A DNA stretch of 15,244 nucleotides from assembly GCA_003133075.1 (NCBI GenBank), contig PKZN01000054.1, positions 1-15,244 of the forward strand, read 5' to 3'. The translations under genes were made by a program, and so were the position numbers. Below are positions 1 to 5,438 of this stretch, piece by piece. Position 1 is the stretch's first letter, and each line of letters opens with the position of its first letter. The stretch is from Acidimicrobiaceae bacterium (GTDB taxonomy: Bacteria > Actinomycetota > Acidimicrobiia > Acidimicrobiales > RAAP-2). The notes beneath the pieces were generated by a model. That model ran no database searches, was not told the origin of the DNA, and saw only the letters and a list, made by a program, of their open reading frames with translations.

Positions 1-1056
1 CTCATCCTCTTGGCGTTCCCGGTGCTGACGGCCGGGCTCATCATGCTCTACTGCGACCGACACTTCGGGACCCATATCTTCTCCGTCGCCGGTGGGGGCG
101 TTCCGGTGCTCTGGCAACATATCTTCTGGTTCTGGGGCCACCCGGAGGTGTACATCCTCGCGTTACCAATATTCGGCATGGTCACCGAGATCATCGCGGT
201 CTTCTCGCGTAAGCCGGTCTTTGGCTACAAGGGCATGGTCTTTGCGACCATCACCATCGGCGCGCTCTCCTTGGGCGTGTGGGCGCACCACATGTTCACC
301 ACCGGCGTCGTCTTGCTGCCCTTCTTCTCGATCATGAGTCTCTTGATCGCGGTGCCGACCGGCATCAAGATGTTCAACTGGATCGGCACGATGTGGCGAG
401 GGGAAGTCTGGTTCTCGACCGCGATGTTGATGGCGATCGGTTTCTTGATCACGTTCCTCATCGGTGGCATCACCGGCATCTACCTGGCGAGCCCGCCGCT
501 CGACTTCTTCACCCACGACACGTACTTCGTGGTCGCCCACTTCCACTCCATCGTCATGGCCCTGATGATGGGCGCGATGGGGGCCCTGTACTACTGGGGC
601 CCGAAGATCACCGGTTATCTGTTAAACGAGACCATCGGCAAGATTCAGTTCTGGCTGCTCTTCATCGGCACCCAGGTCTTCACGCTGCCGATGTACGTGT
701 TGGGTCTGCGCGGTTTGCCCCGGCGCATCGCGATCTATCCCCTCCACCATTCGTGGCAGTACTTGAACGACTGGGCGTCCATCGGCGCGTTGATGATCGG
801 CCTCTCGACGGTCGCCTTCCTCGTCAACATCGCCTACAGCTGGAAGAAGTACCCGGCCGGGGACAACCCCTGGGACGGGCACACGCTCGAGTGGTTCACG
901 ACCTCGCCGCCACCGCACCACAACTTCTACCGTCTGCCCCAGATCCGCTCGGAGCGCCCGACGTGGGACTACAACCACCCGGGCCACACCGCCGCTGAGC
1001 ACGGGCACAGCGCCGCGCACCGCGACGAGACACCCGTCGAAGCGCCCACCTCGTGA
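1..1056 (+). CDS. ctaD: Cytochrome c oxidase subunit I, C-terminal part (5' end outside window)
   Basis: This is the catalytic subunit of the aa3-type haem-copper oxidase, an integral membrane protein that reduces O2 to water and pumps protons. The frame is open from base 1, so the N-terminus (early helices and D-channel entry) lies upstream. The Cu-B/active-site motif GHPEVY is at 136-153, with the His ligand, the Glu typical of A1-type oxidases and the Tyr expected to be cross-linked to His. The two further Cu-B ligands (AHHMF) are at 286-291. A K-channel lysine is in GIKMFNWIGTMW (Lys at 367-369). The haem a3/haem a ligands are in AHFH at 538-546. Several hydrophobic helices follow, then a charged, His-rich tail. 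One oddity is GGGVP before LWQH, where many homologues have an Asp. The stop overlaps the next gene's GTG by 4 nt (GTGA), indicating co-translation with subunit IV. The family assignment is secure. Confidence 0.97.
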   Translation, partial: LILLAFPVLTAGLIMLYCDRHFGTHIFSVAGGGVPVLWQHIFWFWGHPEVYILALPIFGMVTEIIAVFSRKPVFGYKGMVFATITIGALSLGVWAHHMFTTGVVLLPFFSIMSLLIAVPTGIKMFNWIGTMWRGEVWFSTAMLMAIGFLITFLIGGITGIYLASPPLDFFTHDTYFVVAHFHSIVMALMMGAMGALYYWGPKITGYLLNETIGKIQFWLLFIGTQVFTLPMYVLGLRGLPRRIAIYPLHHSWQYLNDWASIGALMIGLSTVAFLVNIAYSWKKYPAGDNPWDGHTLEWFTTSPPPHHNFYRLPQIRSERPTWDYNHPGHTAAEHGHSAAHRDETPVEAPTS

Positions 1057-1445
1057 AGACCGAAGCCAAGCTCCTCTTAGGTCTCGGCACCTTCTTCGGG
1101 GCGATGGTCACGGTGTACTGGTTCTGGGGCAACGAGAACGCGGGCAGCGTGATGATGTTCGCGGGCATGCTGCTGTGCTTTTTGCCGGGGAGTTACTACT
1201 ACTGGTGGAGCCGCCGCATGAAGCCGCGCACCGAGGACAACCCCCAGGCGACCCAGGCCGAGGGCGCCGGCGTCATCGGCACATTCCCGGGCACCTCGAT
1301 CTGGCCCTTCACGCTAGGCATGGGCGCCTTCTTCGTCGTGCTCGCTCTGGTCTTTGGCATCTGGTTCCTCGTCCCGGGACTCGGACTCGCGGTCTGGGCC
1401 CTCTTCGGCGGCACCGCCGAGGGCCGTCGCGGCGGGACGCACTAG
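1053..1445 (+). CDS. ctaF: Cytochrome c oxidase subunit IV, actinobacterial type
   Basis: A 130-residue membrane protein beginning with GTG inside the ctaD stop. Four hydrophobic segments are visible, at about residues 6-24, 32-51, 82-101 and 103-117. A short cytoplasmic-looking loop (SRRMKPRTEDNPQATQAEG) lies between segments 2 and 3. The motif YYYWWSRRMKPRTED with a downstream acidic loop is typical of the small actinobacterial oxidase subunit IV, an accessory subunit of the aa3 oxidase with no catalytic residues. Size and the 4-nt overlap with ctaD fit the usual ctaD-ctaF arrangement. No separate ribosome binding site is needed if translation is coupled. The assignment depends on context plus the loop motif. 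Confidence 0.9.
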   Translation: MKTEAKLLLGLGTFFGAMVTVYWFWGNENAGSVMMFAGMLLCFLPGSYYYWWSRRMKPRTEDNPQATQAEGAGVIGTFPGTSIWPFTLGMGAFFVVLALVFGIWFLVPGLGLAVWALFGGTAEGRRGGTH

Positions 1446-1460
1446 GTCACTCGGCGAAAG

Positions 1461-1498
1461 ACGCAGCGTCGGCGGAAAAGGCGCGGAACGCGCTGCGT
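1461..1498. repeat. Perfect 8-bp inverted repeat in the ctaF-sdhC gap
   Basis: ACGCAGCG at 1461-1468 is matched by its exact reverse complement CGCTGCGT at 1491-1498, with a 22-nt interval between them. It sits 16 nt after ctaF and 47 nt before sdhC. It could be a weak transcript-end hairpin for the oxidase operon or a regulator site for the sdh operon. There is no T-run after it, so an ordinary intrinsic terminator is not supported. Just downstream, TAGTAT (1498-1503) is a weak -10-like hexamer without a recognisable -35. Confidence 0.45.
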
Positions 1499-1531
1499 AG
1501 TATTGAATTCGGCTGTATCCAGGGGAGAAGG

Positions 1532-1540
1532 AACGAGGAG
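1532..1540 (+). promoter_or_regulatory. Ribosome binding site of sdhC
   Basis: The purine-rich run AACGAGGAG ends 5 nt before the GTG at 1546. It is preceded by another purine stretch (GGGGAGAAGG, 1522-1531). AGGAG at this spacing decides the GTG start of sdhC over other in-frame codons. Confidence 0.75.
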
Positions 1541-1545
1541 TATCA

Positions 1546-2361
1546 GTGACGGCCTTAGAGAGTTCGACGAAGGTTCAACTGGGAGGCACTCGCGGAGGGC
1601 CCGAGAAGCCGACCCTTCGTGCCGATCGCTGGTGGATCCAGCCGGTGGTGACCGTATCGGTCCTAACGGCCTTCGTCATCTATTCCACCTGGGCCGCCTT
1701 CCAGAACAAGTACTACTTCGTCGGCGCCAACGTGCACCGCGACCTCATCAGCCCCTTCTACTCACCGTGCATCGGCGGCAGTTGCGTGCCCGGGGCGAAG
1801 TTCGCCTTCACCTGGAGCGCGTGGACACTCTCGCCCGCGCTGTTGATCTTGATCTTCCCACTGGGCTTTCGCCTCACCTGCTACTACTACCGGCGCAGCT
1901 ACTACCGCGCGTTCTGGTGGTCACCACCGGCCTGCGCGGTCGCCGACGCCCACGGGTCCTACTCCGGTGAGTCACGTTTCCCCCTGCTCATGCAGAACGC
2001 GCACCGCTACTTCTTCTACTTCGGACTGATTTTTAACTGCCTGCTCACCTACGACGCGGTCCTCGCCTTCCGCCAGCCCGGCGACGGCTGGGGCGTCACC
2101 GTGGGCACGATGGTCCTGGTGGTGAACGCCACGCTGCTGTGGCTGTACTCACTCTCGTGTCACGCGTGTCGACACCTCTGCGGCGGGCAGGTACGCAGCT
2201 TCAAGGCCCACCCGATCCGTTACCGATTCTGGAAGTTCGTGACGCCGCTCAACGCCAAGCACATGAACTTCGCCTGGGCCTCGCTGGTCTTCGTGGCCTT
2301 GACCGACGTCTACGTGCGCCTGGTCGCCTCGGGCGCGATCACCGACTTCAAACTCTTCTAG
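1546..2361 (+). CDS. sdhC: Succinate dehydrogenase membrane anchor, mycobacterial Sdh1 (type F) like
   Basis: A 271-residue integral membrane protein that should anchor SdhA/SdhB and pass electrons to menaquinone. About five hydrophobic helices are visible, near residues 33-53, 90-110, 152-173, 184-204 and 241-262. It lacks the look of the short SdhC/SdhD cytochrome b subunits. Length, the single-anchor arrangement and the gene order (anchor, A, B) match mycobacterial Sdh1 (Rv0249c-type). Cys and His residues are plentiful: C75 and C80 in SPCIGGSC, C112 (LTCYYYRRSYYRAF), C130, H153, then C205, H206, C208, H210 and C212 in CHACRHLC at the end of helix 4, and H239. Mycobacterial Sdh1 is known to hold a Rieske-type [2Fe-2S] centre in its membrane subunit, and I infer the same here. 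The GTG start is set by AGGAG 5 nt upstream. The stop is 15 nt before sdhA. Confidence 0.88.
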   Translation: MTALESSTKVQLGGTRGGPEKPTLRADRWWIQPVVTVSVLTAFVIYSTWAAFQNKYYFVGANVHRDLISPFYSPCIGGSCVPGAKFAFTWSAWTLSPALLILIFPLGFRLTCYYYRRSYYRAFWWSPPACAVADAHGSYSGESRFPLLMQNAHRYFFYFGLIFNCLLTYDAVLAFRQPGDGWGVTVGTMVLVVNATLLWLYSLSCHACRHLCGGQVRSFKAHPIRYRFWKFVTPLNAKHMNFAWASLVFVALTDVYVRLVASGAITDFKLF

Positions 2362-2376
2362 ATCCAAGGACGCAAC

Positions 2377-4194
2377 GTGAGCGAAGCAGTGCAGGAACAC
2401 CACGAGTACGACGTGCTCATCATCGGAGCGGGCGGTGCCGGACTGCGCGCCGCGATCGAAGCCAAGCAGCGTGGCTTGAAGGTGGGCATCATCACCAAGT
2501 CGCTGTTGGGAAAGGCCCACACCGTCATGGCCGAAGGCGGCATGGCGGCCGCCATGGGCAACGTCTACCCAGAGGACAATTGGAAGGTCCACTTTCGCGA
2601 CACCATGCGTGGCGGAAAGTACCTCAACAACTACCGCATGGCCGAACTCCACGCGAAAGAGGCCCCCGACCGGGTCTACGAACTCGAACAGTGGGGCGCG
2701 CTCTTTGACCGCACCAAGGACGGCAAGATCCTCCAGCGCGACTTCGGTGGTCACCGCTACGCGCGACTCGCCCACGTGGGCGACCGCACCGGGCTCGAAC
2801 TGATCCGCACCCTGCAGCAAAAGGTCGTCTCCATGGGCACCGACGTCTTCATGGAGTGCAAGGTCTTAAAGCTCCTCCACGACGCCGAGGGTCGTATCGC
2901 GGGCTGCGTCGGGTACTGGCGTGCGACCGGCGAGTTCGTGACCTTCCAGGCGAAGACCGTCATCCTGGCGACCGGCGGCGCCGGCAAGTCCTGGAAGTTC
3001 ACGTCGAACTCCTGGGAGGGCACCGGGGACGGCCACGCGATGGCGCTGTGGGCCGGAGCGCGACTCATCGACATGGAAGCCGTGCAGTTCCACCCGACCG
3101 GCATGGTCTGGCCCCTCAGTGTGCGCGGGCTGCTCGTCACCGAGGGCGTGCGCGGCGACGGTGGGGTGTTGCGTAACTCACTTGGCGAGCGCTTCATGTT
3201 CAACTACGTCGCCGACATGTTCCGCGCCGAGACCGCGGACTCCGAAGAGGAGGCCGACAAGTGGTACGACGACCACAGTGCGGGACGTCGTCCGCCCGAG
3301 TTGTTGCCGCGCGACGAAGTGGCGCGCGCCATCAACACCGAGGTCAAGGCTGGGCGCGGCAGCCCGCACGGTGGGGTGTTCTTAGACATCGCCACGCGTC
3401 GCACGCCCGAGTTCATCCGCCGACGACTGCCCTCGATGTACCACCAGTTCATGGAACTCGCCGGAGTCGACATCACCCGCGAGGCCATGGAGATTGGCCC
3501 GACCTGCCACTACATCATGGGGGGCGTCCAAGTCGACGCCGACTCCCAAGAGACGATCGTGCCCGGGCTCTTCGCGGCGGGCGAAGTCGGCGGGGGCATG
3601 CACGGGGCCAATCGTCTCGGTGGCAACTCGCTCTCGGACCTCATTGTCTTTGGTCGACGCGCCGGCATCGGCGCCGCCGAGTACATCGAGGCCGGCTCGG
3701 TCGCGACGGCCTTCGACCAGAGCGAAGTCGACGCCGCGATCGCTGACGCGCTGGCGCCCTTTACGCGCGCCGAGGGCGAGAACCCTTACAGCGTTCACCA
3801 CGACCTCCAAGAGATGATGCAGGCCGACGTCGGCATCATTCGAAACGCCGGCGAATTAGAAGAGGCGCGCGTCAAACTCCTCGCGTTCACCGAACGCGTC
3901 AAGCACATCTCGGTCAAGGGGGGTCGGGCCTACAACCCTGGCTGGAACTTAGCGACCGACCTACCGGCGATGATCACGGTCTCCACCTGCGTGACCATCG
4001 GCGCGACGTTGCGCAAGGAGTCGCGCGGAGGACACACCCGCGAGGACTTCCCCAACCCGGATCCGGAGTTGGGGAAGATCAACTTCGCCCAGAGCACCGA
4101 TGGTGGCAACTGGGATAGTCCGGTCACGGTCGTGGAGTCACCAATCCTGGTGATGCCCGCCGAGTTAAAGGCGCTACTCGAGGAGGCGAAGTAA
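2377..4194 (+). CDS. sdhA: Succinate dehydrogenase flavoprotein subunit
   Basis: A 605-residue FAD subunit of complex II that oxidises succinate to fumarate at the cytoplasmic face. The Rossmann motif GAGGAG is at residues 17-22. His48 in AHTVMAEGG is at the place of the covalently flavinylated histidine. Substrate-site residues are FHPTG (His239), CHYIMGG (His378) and GANRLGGNSL (Arg413), all intact. The C-terminal helical domain has the usual TCVTIGATLRKESRGGHTREDFP-type stretch, read in two parts (residues near 541-563). The GTG start is supported by AAGGA 6 nt upstream (2366-2370). The TAA stop shares its last base with the sdhB ATG, and AGGAGG at 4181-4186 within sdhA serves sdhB. Length is close to the Sdh1 flavoproteins. 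The flavoprotein role is very secure; assignment as dehydrogenase rather than fumarate reductase rests on the aerobic oxidase context. Confidence 0.97.
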   Translation: MSEAVQEHHEYDVLIIGAGGAGLRAAIEAKQRGLKVGIITKSLLGKAHTVMAEGGMAAAMGNVYPEDNWKVHFRDTMRGGKYLNNYRMAELHAKEAPDRVYELEQWGALFDRTKDGKILQRDFGGHRYARLAHVGDRTGLELIRTLQQKVVSMGTDVFMECKVLKLLHDAEGRIAGCVGYWRATGEFVTFQAKTVILATGGAGKSWKFTSNSWEGTGDGHAMALWAGARLIDMEAVQFHPTGMVWPLSVRGLLVTEGVRGDGGVLRNSLGERFMFNYVADMFRAETADSEEEADKWYDDHSAGRRPPELLPRDEVARAINTEVKAGRGSPHGGVFLDIATRRTPEFIRRRLPSMYHQFMELAGVDITREAMEIGPTCHYIMGGVQVDADSQETIVPGLFAAGEVGGGMHGANRLGGNSLSDLIVFGRRAGIGAAEYIEAGSVATAFDQSEVDAAIADALAPFTRAEGENPYSVHHDLQEMMQADVGIIRNAGELEEARVKLLAFTERVKHISVKGGRAYNPGWNLATDLPAMITVSTCVTIGATLRKESRGGHTREDFPNPDPELGKINFAQSTDGGNWDSPVTVVESPILVMPAELKALLEEAK

Positions 4195-4973
4195 TGGGTG
4201 CAGTGACCCTTCGGGTATGGCGCGGCGACGCGAGCGGCGGGGACTTCGAGTCCTACACGCTGGAACAGAACGAGGGTGAGGTCGTCCTCGACGTCATCCA
4301 CCGCATCCAAGCGACCGAGGCGCCCGACCTCGCGTGTCGCTGGAACTGCAAGGCCGGCAAGTGCGGTTCGTGCTCGGCCGAGATTAACGGCAAACCGCGT
4401 CTCATGTGCATGACGCGCATGGACACCCTGCCCGAGGGTCCCGTCACGGTCACCCCGATGAAGACCTTCCCCATCATCCGAGACCTCGTGACCGACGTGT
4501 CCTTTAACTACGTCCAGGCCGCCAAGGTTCCCGCGCTGATGCCGCCGCCGATGCCCGTCGGGGGATACCGGATGTTCCAAGAGGACGTCGAACGCGGACA
4601 GGAGTTTCGCAAGTGCATCGAGTGCTTCATGTGTCAAGACGTCTGTCACGTGATTCGCGACCACGAGGACAACAAGGCGCACTACGCCGGACCCCGCTTT
4701 TTCATCCGCTACGCGGAGCTCGAGATGCACCCCCTCGACCAGAACGACCGTCGCGACCTGATTCGCGAGGACATGGGACTTGGGTACTGCAACATCACAA
4801 AATGTTGCACCGAAGTCTGTCCCGAGCACATCAAGATCACCGACAACGCGATCATCCCCTTAAAAGAGCGCGTGGTCGATGCGCACTACGACCCGGTCGC
4901 CTGGCTCGGTCGCAAGATCCGCCGCAAAACCAAGACCTCCGCCGTCGACGCCGCCGTCCAGCCCGCCCCCTAG
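4194..4973 (+). CDS. sdhB: Succinate dehydrogenase iron-sulfur subunit
   Basis: A 259-residue iron-sulfur subunit that relays electrons from FAD to the membrane anchor. The N-terminal plant-type ferredoxin domain holds the [2Fe-2S] cysteines C52, C57, C60 and C72 (CKAGKCGSC plus LMC). The C-terminal domain holds CIECFMCQDVC (C141, C144, C147, C151) and CNITKCCTEVCP (C199, C204, C205, C209), enough for the [4Fe-4S] and [3Fe-4S] centres. PRFFIRYAELEMHPLD between them is typical of Sdh1-type B subunits. The ATG overlaps the sdhA stop by one base (TAATG), with AGGAGG 7 nt upstream. A short basic, Ala/Pro-rich tail (from about residue 240) is lineage-specific. The next gene starts 2 nt after the stop. 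Confidence 0.96.
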   Translation: MGAVTLRVWRGDASGGDFESYTLEQNEGEVVLDVIHRIQATEAPDLACRWNCKAGKCGSCSAEINGKPRLMCMTRMDTLPEGPVTVTPMKTFPIIRDLVTDVSFNYVQAAKVPALMPPPMPVGGYRMFQEDVERGQEFRKCIECFMCQDVCHVIRDHEDNKAHYAGPRFFIRYAELEMHPLDQNDRRDLIREDMGLGYCNITKCCTEVCPEHIKITDNAIIPLKERVVDAHYDPVAWLGRKIRRKTKTSAVDAAVQPAP

Positions 4974-4975
4974 GC

Positions 4976-5332
4976 GTGGCGTCGTTTCTCAGCGCCGAGT
5001 GGTTCGAGGCGCTCAACGCCACCCTGGAGCACGCCGGGCCGCCACCGAAAAGCGAATCGGGAACGCCCTTTCGCGTGGTCTTTGAGTTCACGGACGCTCC
5101 GGCGACGACGCCGCACGCCGTCACCTTCGTCGTGAGCGGCGAGGGTGCGCGCGCCGAAGCGGGCGATCACCTGGCGGCCGACGCCGTCATCCGACTCACG
5201 TACCGTGACGGCGAGGCCCTCACCCAGGGCACCTTGGACAGCGCGAATGCACTACGCGAAGGTCGAGTGAAGATTCGCGGCGACGTGCACGGACTCGTCC
5301 CACTGCTGAGCTGGCTGCTCGGCGCGAGTTAG
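4976..5332 (+). CDS. Small SCP2 (sterol carrier protein 2)-like lipid-binding protein
   Basis: A 118-residue soluble protein with no signal peptide or membrane helix. The opening FLSAEWFEALNATLEHAG and the closing LREGRVKIRGDVHGLVPLLSWL match the N- and C-terminal signatures of short single-domain SCP2-like proteins common in Actinobacteria. Between them is the expected strand-rich part (VTFVVSGEGARAEAGDHLAADAVIRLTY in two pieces, residues about 49-76). These domains form a hydrophobic pocket for lipids or acyl-CoA; no catalytic residue is expected. GTG at 4976 lies 2 nt after the sdhB stop and has no ribosome binding site, which suggests translational coupling. The frame is open upstream within sdhB, but that part is an overlap shadow. 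A quinone or lipid handling role near complex II is only a hypothesis. Confidence 0.82.
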   Translation: MASFLSAEWFEALNATLEHAGPPPKSESGTPFRVVFEFTDAPATTPHAVTFVVSGEGARAEAGDHLAADAVIRLTYRDGEALTQGTLDSANALREGRVKIRGDVHGLVPLLSWLLGAS

Positions 5333-5355
5333 TGGGCATCGCCCTCGAATGCAGT

Positions 5356-5374
5356 TAGTAAGAATTACTTACTA
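5356..5374. promoter_or_regulatory. AT-rich palindrome, candidate operator
   Basis: TAGTAAG (5356-5362) and CTTACTA (5368-5374) are exact reverse complements around a 5-nt AATTA centre. It is strikingly AT-rich for this genome and lies in the only non-coding gap between the sdh operon and the HD-GYP gene. Dyad symmetry with short arms fits a dimeric regulator site better than a terminator, since arms are AT-rich and no T-run follows. The bound protein is unknown. Confidence 0.5.
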
Positions 5375-5417
5375 GGACCCAACTTCGTTCTCCATCATCC
5401 CCGAAGTCCGTGTCGTT

Positions 5418-5430
5418 CATTCTTAGAATG
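5418..5430 (+). promoter_or_regulatory. Palindrome containing a -10-like hexamer before the HD-GYP gene
   Basis: CATTCT (5418-5423) and AGAATG (5425-5430) are exact reverse complements around one T. Within it TAGAAT (5424-5429) matches the -10 consensus at five of six bases. A transcript starting 6-8 nt later would begin at about 5436-5438, right before ATG 5439, giving a leaderless or nearly leaderless mRNA. No clear -35 hexamer is visible at the right distance. Confidence 0.45.
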
Positions 5431-5438
5431 TCGTGCAC

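Noticed and set aside
3930..4829. Minus-strand open frame of about 299 codons opposite sdhA/sdhB
   Set aside because: It is antisense to two genes with complete catalytic motifs. Its translation is low-complexity Arg/Val/Asp/His-rich with no recognisable domain, as expected for the complement of GC-rich codons.
4613..4975. Upstream extension of the SCP2-like gene into sdhB
   Set aside because: The frame is open, but the translation upstream of 4976 is Arg/Pro/His-rich shadow of sdhB. SCP2-type sequence begins right at the GTG at 4976.
5333..5400. Intrinsic terminator after the sdh/SCP2 operon
   Set aside because: The only dyad here is AT-rich with short arms and no following T-run, so it does not meet the usual terminator pattern.
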